A stretch of DNA of 64,000 bases from NCBI RefSeq assembly GCF_014841135.1, contig NZ_JACYTN010000011.1, positions 1 through 64,000 on the forward strand, written 5' to 3'. The position numbers and the translations under genes were made by a program. This stretch comes from Paenibacillus arenosi (lineage in GTDB: Bacteria > Bacillota > Bacilli > Paenibacillales > Paenibacillaceae). Of the stretch, positions 16,238 through 25,818 are shown one piece after another (position 1 is the stretch's first letter; each line of letters starts with the position of its first letter). The notes beneath the pieces are model-generated. The model had not been told where the DNA came from and did no database searches. It saw only the letters and a program-made list of their open reading frames with translations.

Positions 16238-18553
16238 TTACGGCCACGTCAATCTCTCGACGGAAGCCGATGCGCGAAGCGCCTCTGGCGTGATGGCGAA
16301 TTGCTTATCGTTCGCCGGGTTGACAAGCGCCTCCATTCGGCGCACTTCAGCCTTATACTGGCTGAAGCGATCTTGTGTCGCCAAGGCAAGTGTACGCGCC
16401 TCGGCGAAGCGCCCTTGCTCCGCCGCCTGATGGCTCATGGCGGCGAGACGTTCGACCGCTTCGGTCTGCAATGCCTTATCGAAGCGGTCTGCTTGTACAG
16501 CCGCCTTCCACCAGGCGGCGGCTTCTTCTTCGCGTCCGCTGCGTTCGGACGCGAGCGCTAGCGCGCGATAGAGCGCTTTGCCGCGGCGCTCATAGCGCAA
16601 GCCTTCGCGCAGCATGGCGAGCGACTCATCAGGTGGCAGATGCTCCGCTGCTGCTAGCCGTATATCCGTCCTAGCTGGTGATAAGCTTACAGCGAGCCGT
16701 AGATAAGCTGGGTTACCAACGTGGTGCCCCACGTTAAATATTATATGACCTGCCACCTGAAGCAAGTTCATAACAACTCCTGTGCCCAACATGATCGTAA
16801 GAATTATTGCTAGCAAGCGACGATTCAAGTGGAATCGATTCTTGTGCAGTGGAGTAGGCCGTTGCCGACCCGTCAAAGTTTCATCTCCGTTATCGCTGTA
16901 TGAAGAGTCGTCATGCGACTGAGTCTTATCATCACATCGCTGTTCAGATACCACTTGGTTACGAATTGGAGTTAGCCAAGCAATAACAAGCCATGCTAAG
17001 CTGATCCATATGATTAAACCATATGCCATATCAAAGTCGATTAAGCTATGAAGAACAACAATAAGCACGGCTGCAGCCGCTCCTTGATGCCGCCTCCAAG
17101 CTCCTATGATTGCAAAAGCGATCATACCTCCCACAACGAGAGTTCCTGCTATTCCAATATCCAATAGACTATCAACTAATAAACTATGTGCTTCCTTTCC
17201 TACATAGGGCTCCTGCTGTATACTCGCAAACTGCTGTCGCCATGCATCTCCACCGTTCCCAAACCACGGGCGTTCCTGCCACAGCCGTAATGCATCTTGA
17301 TACATAAGTACCCGTGCGGATGCGGTTTCATAATGCCCACCATTTAAACGATCATTCGCCTGCTCTGGTGCAACAGCCCAAGCTAGCCATGCTACGATTA
17401 GAATGATAATGCTTGCCCCAACAACGAGCAGCATCCTTCCTTGCTTTACACGGCGTTGAATATAACCGGCAAGTAGCAGCAGTAACGTATTGCTGAGAAG
17501 ACATCCGAAAAATGCTGTCCATGTTGCATAACGAACAGTATCCGATAGCCATAGCCACGCGGTCGCGAATACAGATAGCAACGCCCAGCTTGCCAGCCAC
17601 AGCATAAACAGCAACAAGCCTAGCTTCTCTTTTCTAGGTGTCAGCAGCCAAGTCACGAGTAGAACGAAAATGGTAGCGAGCCAAGCTCCCCTAGACTCCG
17701 TTAATCCTAAAACCGTCAGATGGAGCAAAATAAGCCCAGTTGCTAGGATAACTTCGTACATCTCGCTGTGCATCAGTTTCATATAAGCATGCTTTATGCC
17801 CCGTTGATACGGCTCTTGCAGTTCTTGCGACTGTCGTGAAGATTGGAGCAATGGCAAGCGTCTATATGTATCCAAAAGGTGATAAACGGCAAATGCTCCT
17901 GCAATCGTGCCAAGTGTATTCGGGTACTGCAACCACCCACCTAACCGAAACCCAAGCGCCGATATTTCTACATCCGAGCTAAAATAGACTGCCCCCTCAA
18001 GTTTTATCCATCCGTATAATTGAAACAATGATCCTGCTGATAGCAGCACACCACATAGTGTCACCAACCTGTGAATCCACTGCTGCCTCTCCTGTTTAAC
18101 GATGTCATTATGACTTGCAACTCTTGAATCCGTACTGCTGTTGTAGGCGCCAAGTTGTACGAGTACAATAACCCATGCACCCGCTCCTATCCAGCGTATG
18201 AATTGCATCCATGTGCCTTGAACACTTGCAGGATTGCTTAACAGTCCAATGACATAAAATAACGCAGCTATGAAAGGAAATAACAGCGGCCACGGTATGT
18301 TGACTGCGATACGATTCTTCGTTTCTAGATGCCCTCTATTTATAAGAACTCGTGATACAAGCCATAAAGCTATCGGCATAACTACAAAGGCGGCTCGCAT
18401 ATAATCCCGATCATAAAACCAGCCATAGTCCAGCATACCGCCAAGCAGAAGCCAATATGTACATAACACAAGTACATAATGTTGAATATCGTTACCTCTT
18501 ACATTCCGAAATACCACTTTCTTTTGTCGTTCCTTTTGATGAATACTACGCAT
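16238..18553 (-). CDS. O-antigen ligase-like (Wzy_C) membrane protein with a C-terminal helical domain
   Basis: 771 aa. The N-terminal 540 residues hold about a dozen TM segments and a long central extracellular loop with the Wzy_C/WaaL-like region (GLTESRGAWLAT, then WQERPWFGNGGDAWR and KEAHSLLVDSLLDIG). After a linker and one more TM (about 590-610), residues 640-760 look like TPR-type helices (RYERRGKALYRALAL, AAAWWKAAVQADRFDKALQ). It probably joins or transfers a surface polysaccharide. The 3' part that encodes the helical domain is much richer in G+C than the rest. Confidence 0.75.
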   Translation of the reverse strand: MRSIHQKERQKKVVFRNVRGNDIQHYVLVLCTYWLLLGGMLDYGWFYDRDYMRAAFVVMPIALWLVSRVLINRGHLETKNRIAVNIPWPLLFPFIAALFYVIGLLSNPASVQGTWMQFIRWIGAGAWVIVLVQLGAYNSSTDSRVASHNDIVKQERQQWIHRLVTLCGVLLSAGSLFQLYGWIKLEGAVYFSSDVEISALGFRLGGWLQYPNTLGTIAGAFAVYHLLDTYRRLPLLQSSRQSQELQEPYQRGIKHAYMKLMHSEMYEVILATGLILLHLTVLGLTESRGAWLATIFVLLVTWLLTPRKEKLGLLLFMLWLASWALLSVFATAWLWLSDTVRYATWTAFFGCLLSNTLLLLLAGYIQRRVKQGRMLLVVGASIIILIVAWLAWAVAPEQANDRLNGGHYETASARVLMYQDALRLWQERPWFGNGGDAWRQQFASIQQEPYVGKEAHSLLVDSLLDIGIAGTLVVGGMIAFAIIGAWRRHQGAAAAVLIVVLHSLIDFDMAYGLIIWISLAWLVIAWLTPIRNQVVSEQRCDDKTQSHDDSSYSDNGDETLTGRQRPTPLHKNRFHLNRRLLAIILTIMLGTGVVMNLLQVAGHIIFNVGHHVGNPAYLRLAVSLSPARTDIRLAAAEHLPPDESLAMLREGLRYERRGKALYRALALASERSGREEEAAAWWKAAVQADRFDKALQTEAVERLAAMSHQAAEQGRFAEARTLALATQDRFSQYKAEVRRMEALVNPANDKQFAITPEALRASASVERLTWP

Positions 18554-18614
18554 ATAACCACCCCCTTCATTACCACATACCGTGCCGTCCTAAGAAATGA
18601 CACTGTGTGACATT

Positions 18615-18649
18615 AAACAAAGAAGGCCCTCCATTCGGAAAGGCCTTTA
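18615..18649 (-). terminator. Terminator of the PilZ gene
   Basis: AAGGCC...GGCCTT stem; on the minus strand it is followed by CTTTGTTT. It lies between the PilZ gene (stop at 18715) and the ligase gene. Confidence 0.6.
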
Positions 18650-18714
18650 CCATCGTCTCCTATTATGTATCGCCCTAATCAAGTTATGATATAACGTTAA
18701 ACGTGTATAGCATG

Positions 18715-19392
18715 TTAACTTACAGTCGATTTCTTAGATTGTACATAGACTTCAACTTGTCTACGAATAATAAACGCTCGCAGCGCTCTTGATGATAGAT
18801 CATCTATGAGCTCCAACGTCCCGCCACACATCAAGCCTGATTCTTTATGTTCTTGACGAATAATATAAACTTCAGCTTGCAATTTGAAGCCTAAGTCCAG
18901 CTCCACATTCAGCTTATGGCCTATCTTCCATTCGCAATGAGGCGCAACAAGGAAGCCTACTCCGTTCAAACTAATATCCAACAAATCGATTGCCATTTGT
19001 GACAATGGATCTGGCCCATTCCCATGAGCACTTTTAAAAATGCTGGCTACACCACTATTCCTTACTTCAACCCTAGGATGCTCCCGCTTGTCCGCAAATT
19101 TTTTCTGATGCTGTGGCGGATTAACAAACAAAAGTGAACCTAAATGTCTTGCTATAACTTTGGTCATAAACGTAAACATGCCCACCGGCGAGTACATCGT
19201 GATTTTAACCTGCTCTCCCAGTTCGAACTGTTCATATTCTGGAAGCTCCACTTCCATTAGATCCCCTTCGATATAAGATAGCACACCTGTAGCAACGGTA
19301 CTTTCCCCCTCTATAACCGTACGGCTATGAAGTAGAACCCGCAATGGCTGCTGACTAGAGGGCGATGACTCTTGTGCTGATGTTTCAAACAT
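18715..19392 (-). CDS. PilZ-domain c-di-GMP-binding protein (flagellar-brake type)
   Basis: 225 aa. An N-terminal YcgR-like beta domain (about residues 15-100, with GDLMEVELPEYEQFELGEQV) is followed by a PilZ domain (about 105-210). The c-di-GMP motifs are visible as KREHPRVEVR (RxxxR) and DISLNGVGF (DxSxxG). It matches the two-domain layout of B. subtilis YpfA/MotI, which slows the flagellar motor on binding c-di-GMP. No motility genes are nearby. Monocistronic. Confidence 0.85.
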   Translation of the reverse strand: MFETSAQESSPSSQQPLRVLLHSRTVIEGESTVATGVLSYIEGDLMEVELPEYEQFELGEQVKITMYSPVGMFTFMTKVIARHLGSLLFVNPPQHQKKFADKREHPRVEVRNSGVASIFKSAHGNGPDPLSQMAIDLLDISLNGVGFLVAPHCEWKIGHKLNVELDLGFKLQAEVYIIRQEHKESGLMCGGTLELIDDLSSRALRAFIIRRQVEVYVQSKKSTVS

Positions 19393-19575
19393 GAACGTTG
19401 TTCAGCTCCCTTTCCATTCGATTCATCCTATTACTCAAATAGATGACGTCTTATAAATATGTTATCGTCAACACATTATCTATAGTAAAGATTTAGAAGA
19501 CCAAGATACTTATTTTTCTTGACACTCACGCTTCGTATATTCATTATAATGAAGGTTGCAAAGGAGGTACGCTGT

Positions 19576-20076
19576 ATGGATCATCATTTTACAATAGAAC
19601 CAATGACCGAGGAAGATGCTGACGACATTTGCTCATGGCAGTATGAGGCGCCATTTGATATATATCGTTTTTTACCGTGGTCAGAAATGAAATTACAGGG
19701 TATCGAATTTGGCGATCCCGACCTACGAACATCTCAATATGCATCTGTTCGCTTTGGTAAAGAGCTAGCAGGATTCGCTCAATTTTTCCCGCTTGTAAAT
19801 GTTACTCGTATTGGGCTTGGCATGCGGCCGCAATGGTGCGGAAACGGGTATGGAGTAGATTTTGTGACTGCGATTGTAAGAGAAGCGCAGCTCCGTGCTC
19901 CCGAAAATGAAATCGATTTAGAAGTATTCACATGGAACAAACGAGCGGTTAACGTGTACTTGCGAGCAGGATTTCAAATTACCGATGAATATGAACGACC
20001 TACTCCTACTGGAGAAGCCTCGTTCTACTGCATGGTCTACGAACCACCACAATCCAATCCATCTAATGCATGCTGA
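19576..20076 (+). CDS. GNAT family N-acetyltransferase
   Basis: The ATG at 19576 follows AAAGGAGG, giving 166 aa; a longer frame from 19519 lacks a ribosome binding site. The fold is that of a RimJ/RimL-like GNAT: IEPMTEEDADDICSWQYEAP at the N-terminus, acetyl-CoA site GLGMRPQWCGNGYGVDFV, then LEVFTWNKRAVNVYLRAGF. The substrate is unknown. Monocistronic between two minus-strand genes. Confidence 0.85.
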   Translation: MDHHFTIEPMTEEDADDICSWQYEAPFDIYRFLPWSEMKLQGIEFGDPDLRTSQYASVRFGKELAGFAQFFPLVNVTRIGLGMRPQWCGNGYGVDFVTAIVREAQLRAPENEIDLEVFTWNKRAVNVYLRAGFQITDEYERPTPTGEASFYCMVYEPPQSNPSNAC

Positions 20077-20105
20077 CCTAGTAAAGAGACTTATTACTAA
20101 AATAA

Positions 20106-20171
20106 AGTTGCCCTAACGTAAATACTGCTGAACAGTGTTTTAACAGCGTTATACCTACGATAAGGGCAACC
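20106..20171 (-). terminator. Terminator-like hairpin after the methyltransferase gene
   Basis: GTTGCCCT (20107-20114) pairs with AGGGCAAC (20163-20170) with a further GCTG/CAGC pair inside. On the minus strand it is followed by TTTATTTTAG. It lies between two convergent genes. Confidence 0.5.
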
Positions 20172-20211
20172 ACATCTATCATTGACAACAAACGAATGAG
20201 ATAGCTTCTTA

Positions 20212-21408
20212 TTAATGACTGCCTGTTCCGAGACCAAGACGATCCCATTCCGATTGCAGCGCACGCTCTAAATATGGGCGAACATGTAAGAACTGCTGAT
20301 ACGCTTGATATTCCGCCCACATTTTGTCCACTTCATCCTGCTTGCGCTTGGCCGCAACTGCACGGATCAGCAGGTTTTTCGGCGTATGCTCAAGATCAAT
20401 AAATTCAAGCAGTTGTGTGCTATAGCCTACCACATCTAATAACTTAGCGCGGGCAGCATCTGTAGCTAATGCAGCGAAACGCTCTTTTAGTATGCCATGG
20501 CGCAGCAATGGCTCCAATTGTGGAGCAGCGACTTGTTGATAAAGCTCATGCTGACAGCAAGGCACTGACAAAATAACGCTTGCTCCCCAACGTACTGCCT
20601 TCTCTAAAGCCATGTCTGTCGCTGTATCACAAGCATGCAAAGTGACCACCATATCTACATTGCCAGCCCACTGATACTGAGCAATATCTCCTAGCGCAAA
20701 ATGAAGTCCATCGTATTGAAGCGTACGGGCAAGCTTCTCGCAGTGCGCGATAACATCTTCCTTTAAATCAAGCCCTGTAATATGAACCTCACGCCCACGC
20801 AATACATGTAAATAATGATACAGCGCAAATGTTAGGTACGACTTCCCACATCCAAAGTCAATAATACGAACTGGTCTATCAGCAGGCAGATGGTCCAGCA
20901 CATCCTCCACCATCTCTATAAAGCGATTGATTTGCCTAAACTTATCGTATTTGGCACCTAAGACGTTACCCGAAGCACTCATAATGCCAAGCTCGACCAA
21001 AAAAGCGGCCGGAACCCCATCTTCGATAATGTACTGCTTCTTGCGATTATGAGAAAGATCCACTTGCTTAGACTTTTTATCTGTCTTCGATTTGATGTTG
21101 ACTTTGTACTTCTTACTAATGAGCACATGATGTTCGCCATCAGTAGTCCGAATCAATGCTTGCTGAAAATGATCGTTAAGCAGTTGCATCAGCTTATCAG
21201 CCGCCTCTGTCATCAACGTATTTTCATGTGCTACCTTGTTGGCATAATGATAGGTCAACTGAAGGACAACGCCTTCTCTCAATTGAACCGGCTTAGCTGT
21301 AACCTTCGTGCAGCCGGGTTCAGGCTGCTGCCTAACTTGACTAAACACGGCAGAATGCAAGCTGCCAGACTGTATACATTCATTTATTAATTCGCGTAAA
21401 CGTTCCAC
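20212..21408 (-). CDS. SAM-dependent methyltransferase (Methyltransf_32-like)
   Basis: GTG at 21408 after GGGAG gives 398 aa (VERLRELINE...). The upstream extension of the frame has no ribosome binding site and an unlikely composition. The SAM motif is RIIDFGCGKSYLTFALYHYL at about residue 190, then GLDLKEDVI and VVTLHACDTATDMAL, with SVPCCQHELYQQ near the C-terminal half. This is the arrangement of the PF13679-type family. The N-terminal 180 residues are charged and may bind nucleic acid. The substrate is not known. Confidence 0.8.
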   Translation of the reverse strand: MERLRELINECIQSGSLHSAVFSQVRQQPEPGCTKVTAKPVQLREGVVLQLTYHYANKVAHENTLMTEAADKLMQLLNDHFQQALIRTTDGEHHVLISKKYKVNIKSKTDKKSKQVDLSHNRKKQYIIEDGVPAAFLVELGIMSASGNVLGAKYDKFRQINRFIEMVEDVLDHLPADRPVRIIDFGCGKSYLTFALYHYLHVLRGREVHITGLDLKEDVIAHCEKLARTLQYDGLHFALGDIAQYQWAGNVDMVVTLHACDTATDMALEKAVRWGASVILSVPCCQHELYQQVAAPQLEPLLRHGILKERFAALATDAARAKLLDVVGYSTQLLEFIDLEHTPKNLLIRAVAAKRKQDEVDKMWAEYQAYQQFLHVRPYLERALQSEWDRLGLGTGSH

Positions 21409-21621
21409 TTTTATAGCTCCCAACTTTCCTCTACAACTAAACTTTAGTTTACACGAAAGCCATCTGCATAACCACATTTCTAACAAGGTTCTTGTGCCAT
21501 AGAGCATCCCAAGCGCTTCTAGATCCAAATAGGCGACCCTTACATGGAAGGATCGCCTGCATAAAGCTATGTGAGGATGAGGATTCATCGATTACCTATA
21601 TTCCATTGTTCTTTTCGCTGA

Positions 21622-22419
21622 TTACTGTTGAGGTAAGCTTTCCATGAAGCGGCTAATGGCATGAGCCATTCCTTCTGGGTTCTCCATCATACCCATATGC
21701 CCAACATCCGGCAGTAGCACTTGCTGTACATGAGAACCTTCTGTAGTAAACAATCGCTCTGCTGGCACGATCTGATCTTGATCGCCTGCTACGAGCAACA
21801 GCGGTAATTTGGTAGCAGTCATAACAGCTGTACGATCTTCTCGTTCCCGCATTGCCAGCGCAGCTCCTATCGCACCTTGTGGAGGTGTATGGTAGCCAAT
21901 CTCCAATGCCTTATGAATAGATTCCTTATGCTGCTCAAGTTTATTTGGATTAAACAGTTTCGGGACAAGCTCATCGACGAATTGCACGATTCCTTGTGCT
22001 TGAATTCGTTCAACGGCTTTTAGACGATTTTCTTTAGCCTGTTCTGAATCTGCATAACCTGTAGAGTGAATCAATCCAAACCCATGAAGACGATGCGCAA
22101 AGCGCTGCGCAACAGACAAAGTGACATATCCCCCTAGAGAATGGCCAAGCAGTACGAACTTATCTAGCTTCAGCTTGTCCGCTAATACAATAATATCATC
22201 TGCCATCTGCTCTATCGTATATGCCCCTTTCGGAGCGGTTGACTTCCCATGACCACGCAAGTCAGGCGTAATCACTCGATATTGCTGTTGTAAATGAGGA
22301 ACAACGTCTGACCAATATTGTTTATTGCCACAAAAACCATGTAGCAAAATAACAGCCTCTCCCTTACCGCTATCCCCTATATGTAAATGGAATTCCTTTT
22401 GAATTTCAATCTTCGTCAT
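21622..22419 (-). CDS. Alpha/beta hydrolase
   Basis: ATG at 22419 (MTKIEIQKEF) after GAGGGAGCAGG gives 265 aa. The catalytic triad is visible: nucleophile in LLGHSLGGYVTL, acid in LVAGDQDQIVPAE, histidine in LPDVGHMGMMENPE. The oxyanion region is VILLHGFCGNKQYW. The family covers esterases, lipases and lactonases, so the substrate cannot be inferred. The longer frame to 22572 has no ribosome binding site. Confidence 0.88.
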   Translation of the reverse strand: MTKIEIQKEFHLHIGDSGKGEAVILLHGFCGNKQYWSDVVPHLQQQYRVITPDLRGHGKSTAPKGAYTIEQMADDIIVLADKLKLDKFVLLGHSLGGYVTLSVAQRFAHRLHGFGLIHSTGYADSEQAKENRLKAVERIQAQGIVQFVDELVPKLFNPNKLEQHKESIHKALEIGYHTPPQGAIGAALAMREREDRTAVMTATKLPLLLVAGDQDQIVPAERLFTTEGSHVQQVLLPDVGHMGMMENPEGMAHAISRFMESLPQQ

Positions 22420-22653
22420 CCTGCTCCCTCTTTCCATTCTATATTGTATGCCACGAATCGAAAAAACAGCCAATTTTTGTGTATATTCATAAAAAAATTT
22501 CATGAATGCACAGTTGTTGATTCTAGTATGCATAAAAGTTCCATACTTATTGAATATATACACTAACTGCATATCCGATGAAACATAGCTAACGCTAACC
22601 TACTCTCCACCTATTGGACTCAGCATACCTAACAAGTAAGGGGGGTGTTGATC

Positions 22654-22746
22654 ATGGAAGGGTTTGAACTGTTTCTCGGCACTTGTACATTCATGATTGG
22701 AATGGTTCAACTGATGATCGTGTTATCTGATCGAAACAAAAAGTAG
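22654..22746 (+). CDS. Putative holin-like small membrane toxin (30 aa)
   Basis: ATG at 22654 preceded by AAGGGGGGTG. The 30-aa product is one hydrophobic helix (FELFLGTCTFMIGMVQLMIV) ending in a polar SDRNKK tail. This shape matches the small 'holin-like toxin'/TxpA-type peptides of type I toxin-antitoxin systems in Bacillales. It is followed by a strong terminator. An antisense RNA would be expected but was not identified from sequence alone. Confidence 0.6.
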   Translation: MEGFELFLGTCTFMIGMVQLMIVLSDRNKK

Positions 22747-22813
22747 TCCGCTCCGCACAGAACGGACCATTACACGCATTTGGCGGTTTCCCAACTCATG
22801 CTTCTGCTAGGCT

Positions 22814-22842
22814 AAGTCGGATGCCCCACATCCGACTTTTCT
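22814..22842 (+). terminator. Terminator after the small toxin-like ORF
   Basis: AAGTCGGATG and ATCCGACTTTT form a perfect 8-bp stem with a short C-rich loop and a T-tract, 67 bp past the ORF. Confidence 0.8.
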
Positions 22843-22906
22843 ATTTAGGCCCACAACTTCAATTTATGGTGGTGGTATCTATTTTATGATTGGATAACAG
22901 CACTAA

Positions 22907-23455
22907 TTATGAACGCTCTGTTACAATTGCTACAGTTGAATCTATCGCATCTACAATCTGATCGACCATGCGAACAACTTGGAATAACGAGGTTGTTTGC
23001 AGTGTCAGATAAGGCTTCGGCCCACGTTGGTTCACAACAGCCGCTATGCTGTAATGACCGACTGCAGGAAGCGCTGTACCTACAGATTCAGCTGGCTGCA
23101 AAGGTTGGTTATTTACGAGAAACTGCCCTACCGAAGAGGGATGACCCAAGCAGGCATCTATCGCCACCACAATCTTCTCACCGTCTATAGAAGCTAAATA
23201 GCGCTCCAAGCTAGAAGCATCACACGGATCAGCCAACGTACCGATAACTTGCGTATATCCGAGCTCCTGAAGTTTCGTGCCTACTAAAGGACCTAATGCA
23301 TCGCCTGTAGAGCGATCCGTGCCAATACATACAAATACGATGCGGTTAGCCTCATACCGACTAACGATTTCCTGCAAGAAGGATACTAAGCCAGCATGCG
23401 TACATTTACGAGGCTTACTTATAGGTAAACATTCTTGATGTATAGGATCAAACAT
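22907..23455 (-). CDS. yyaC: YyaC family, GPR-like spore protein (DUF1256)
   Basis: 182 aa. Residues 38-60 (VFVCIGTDRSTGDALGPLVG) and the later DACLGHPSSVGQFLV and PAVGHYSIAAVVN are the YyaC signature, related to the spore protease GPR. In B. subtilis YyaC is made during sporulation. It supports an endospore-forming host. Monocistronic. Confidence 0.9.
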   Translation of the reverse strand: MFDPIHQECLPISKPRKCTHAGLVSFLQEIVSRYEANRIVFVCIGTDRSTGDALGPLVGTKLQELGYTQVIGTLADPCDASSLERYLASIDGEKIVVAIDACLGHPSSVGQFLVNNQPLQPAESVGTALPAVGHYSIAAVVNQRGPKPYLTLQTTSLFQVVRMVDQIVDAIDSTVAIVTERS

Positions 23456-23635
23456 GAACTCCCCCCTTAATTTATATACAGCAATTTGTTATAGATAGCA
23501 TCATAAATAAACGTATGCACTTAATGACGCCTTATTGTACTGTATGACAAGCGTAATTGCCAAGTCGTGCACGAAGTCTTTTACCATGTTACAATACGTT
23601 CAACGACGGTTGTTTAACCGATGAGGAGGATCCTA

Positions 23636-23860
23636 ATGAGTGTAGAAGCAGGAACACAAGCAGAAGTAGAAATGATGATTGAGGCAATTAAAGAACGTTT
23701 GAAAATGGCAACAGCTGCTGCCATGCAAGCTTCCGCCTTCTCTGTCGATCAATATGAAGATATTAAGGACATTTATGACATCGTCATTAGCAAGCCAAAC
23801 TTCAGTATTAGTGAAGTAGAAGCACTTGTTCAAGAGCTTGGCAAACTGCGCCGTTCTTAA
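23636..23860 (+). CDS. DUF1128 family small protein
   Basis: ATG at 23636 after GAGGAGGATC gives 74 aa. The acidic helical sequence (VEMMIEAIKERLKMATAAAM, then DIYDIVISKPNFSISEVEAL) matches the DUF1128 family of Bacillales. There is no known function. An upstream in-frame ATG at 23621 lies inside the ribosome binding site and is rejected. Confidence 0.85.
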   Translation: MSVEAGTQAEVEMMIEAIKERLKMATAAAMQASAFSVDQYEDIKDIYDIVISKPNFSISEVEALVQELGKLRRS

Positions 23861-23862
23861 TA

Positions 23863-23889
23863 CAGTACAGAACTGTACGAGGTTTTTTT
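23863..23889 (+). terminator. Terminator after the DUF1128 gene
   Basis: CAGTACAG-AA-CTGTAC hairpin followed by GAGG and seven T. Confidence 0.75.
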
Positions 23890-23897
23890 GATACGAA

Positions 23898-23945
23898 GGA
23901 AAAGAGCTGTCCAACAAGCGGAATCATCTACTTATCGGACAGCTC
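23898..23945 (-). terminator. Terminator after cutC
   Basis: GAGCTGTCC (23902-) pairs perfectly with GGACAGCTC (-23944). On the minus strand it is followed by TTTTCC. Downstream of the cutC stop codon. Confidence 0.75.
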
Positions 23946-23967
23946 ATTACATGATATTACTACAGTA

Positions 23968-24672
23968 CTACATGCTCACTTCACCTAACAAGCTACGAAG
24001 CTGCTGTACTCGCTCTGTATCTACGCCATTCGCCATCAAGCCACCATATCGAACCGAAGAACCGGCATGAACCCATGGAACTCCTGTTTCACGAATGAGT
24101 GATTGCACATTGTTGGAGCCGATCCCGCTCCCAGCCACAATATGCAAACCGTTAGAACCTGCATCATTTACAAGCTGCTGCAATTGCACAGCACCCTCCT
24201 GAGCAGTGGAATGGCCGCCAGAAGTCAGTACATCCGTAATCGAACGGTGGCGCTTCAATACTTGCAGAGCTTCCAATAGATCGCTCGCTTCGTCAATAGC
24301 ACGATGGAAGGTGATCGACATACCTTCCGCCTGCTTAACAACTTCTGCAAGCAATTGCTCATCTACTTTTCCTTCCGCATTAAGTGCCCCGAACACAATC
24401 GCCTCAGCACCAGCTTGCTTCGCCATTTGAATATCACGCACAATCGTCAGACAATCATCCTTATCATAGACGAATGAACGAGCATGAGGTCTTATCATCA
24501 CGCGCACCGGGATGTGGGCAGCTTGAACCGTTTGTTCAATTAACGCATAACTAGGAGTTAATCCACCTTCAGCTCCAGCCGTAATCAGCTCAATACGATC
24601 TGCACCACCAGCTTGAGCTGCTTTTACATCACTCAGCGTCGTCGCGATTACTTCTAAATGTACTCGATTCAT
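23968..24672 (-). CDS. cutC: CutC family copper homeostasis protein
   Basis: ATG at 24672 (MNRVHLEVIATTL) after GAGGTGG gives 234 aa, normal for CutC, a TIM-barrel protein associated with copper handling. Signature segments: AGGADRIELITAGAEGGLTPS, VMIRPHARSFVYD, ITFHRAIDEASD, DVLTSGGHSTA and VAGSGIGSNNV. It starts 19 bp after the asparaginase stop, so the two form an operon. Confidence 0.92.
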   Translation of the reverse strand: MNRVHLEVIATTLSDVKAAQAGGADRIELITAGAEGGLTPSYALIEQTVQAAHIPVRVMIRPHARSFVYDKDDCLTIVRDIQMAKQAGAEAIVFGALNAEGKVDEQLLAEVVKQAEGMSITFHRAIDEASDLLEALQVLKRHRSITDVLTSGGHSTAQEGAVQLQQLVNDAGSNGLHIVAGSGIGSNNVQSLIRETGVPWVHAGSSVRYGGLMANGVDTERVQQLRSLLGEVSM

Positions 24673-24691
24673 GTTATCCACCTCATAAACC

Positions 24692-25687
24692 TTATAACTT
24701 AAAAACGGTATGGCGCTCTCCAACAATTAACCCTTGGTCATTTTTGATGATAGTTGGGAACGCTTCTTCCAATCGCTGAATCGTTGATTCTTGTTTATAA
24801 TTTATTTGTCTTAGTAGCTCAGCAATCACATAAGCACATTCTTCATCAGAACCATCTGCAATTTTCACAGCAAAACCTAGCTGCTCCTCTTTCAAAGCAA
24901 AGCCAAATACTCCTTTAAATCCACCTTTAGCAACGATGTTGTCATCTTCCATTAACACGGAGTCTAAACGGCCTGTACCACCAACTAACAGCGGATAGCT
25001 CGTCATCGCTTGATTAATACGTGTAACTGCTTGTCTTATCGGTTCATCAGCAATTAACGATGGATTGCCTAACTTCAAGTAAGCGGTAGCGATCGCTGGT
25101 AATGGAAGTGCGTAGACTGGGAAGCCGCAGCCATCCGTGCCTACTCCTACAATATCAGGCGATACTCCTGCCATTTCGAGAACCGCTTCGGTAATCTGAA
25201 TTTGAGCTGGATGGGTAGGATGCGTGTACGTATCCAATTCATAACCTTCCTGCTTACACCAAGCCAACACACCAAAATGCTTGCCCGAACAATTATGGAA
25301 GCGGCGTTCAGGCTGCCCGCCTCCGCGAATCCAATCATGACGAGATGATTCGTGAAGCGGATAGGAAGGGTGGCAAACTAATGTATCTTGTTCCAGCCCA
25401 CTAGCCGTCATCATGCCATCAATCGTCTGCATATGCATATCTTCACCACGATGCGAGGACATCATCAAAGCCAACTCTCGATCCCCATAACCATAATGCT
25501 CAAGTACCCCGCTTTTTACAACAGGAATCGCCTGTAGCGGCTTGCCTGCTGATCTAAGAAACGTAGGTCTGTTCATATCACCGATGGCATGCAGAAGCGA
25601 ACCAGATGCATCAACTGCACAGATAGCACCCCAGTGCTCGCATTCTACCCAGCCACCTCGTGTTTCTTCAACTAATCGTTTGTACAT
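24692..25687 (-). CDS. L-asparaginase II family protein
   Basis: 331 aa. It belongs to the PF06089 asparaginase family: FLRSAGKPLQAIPVV, LALMMSSHRGEDMH, HNCSGKHFGVLAWC and GVGTDGCGFPVYALPL are visible. It hydrolyses L-asparagine to aspartate and ammonia; no signal peptide is seen, so it acts in the cytoplasm. It heads an operon with cutC. The annotation of the family is reliable, the physiological substrate less so. Confidence 0.88.
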   Translation of the reverse strand: MYKRLVEETRGGWVECEHWGAICAVDASGSLLHAIGDMNRPTFLRSAGKPLQAIPVVKSGVLEHYGYGDRELALMMSSHRGEDMHMQTIDGMMTASGLEQDTLVCHPSYPLHESSRHDWIRGGGQPERRFHNCSGKHFGVLAWCKQEGYELDTYTHPTHPAQIQITEAVLEMAGVSPDIVGVGTDGCGFPVYALPLPAIATAYLKLGNPSLIADEPIRQAVTRINQAMTSYPLLVGGTGRLDSVLMEDDNIVAKGGFKGVFGFALKEEQLGFAVKIADGSDEECAYVIAELLRQINYKQESTIQRLEEAFPTIIKNDQGLIVGERHTVFKL

Positions 25688-25818
25688 GATGCGGCACCCT
25701 TTATCTTTATAATCGTAATTATGTTATAATCACTTCTCATTATACCGAATTCACAACGAATTTGCTCTCGCAGATTCTACATACTATCGTTATGTACGTC
25801 GGAAAGGATGTAAACGTA

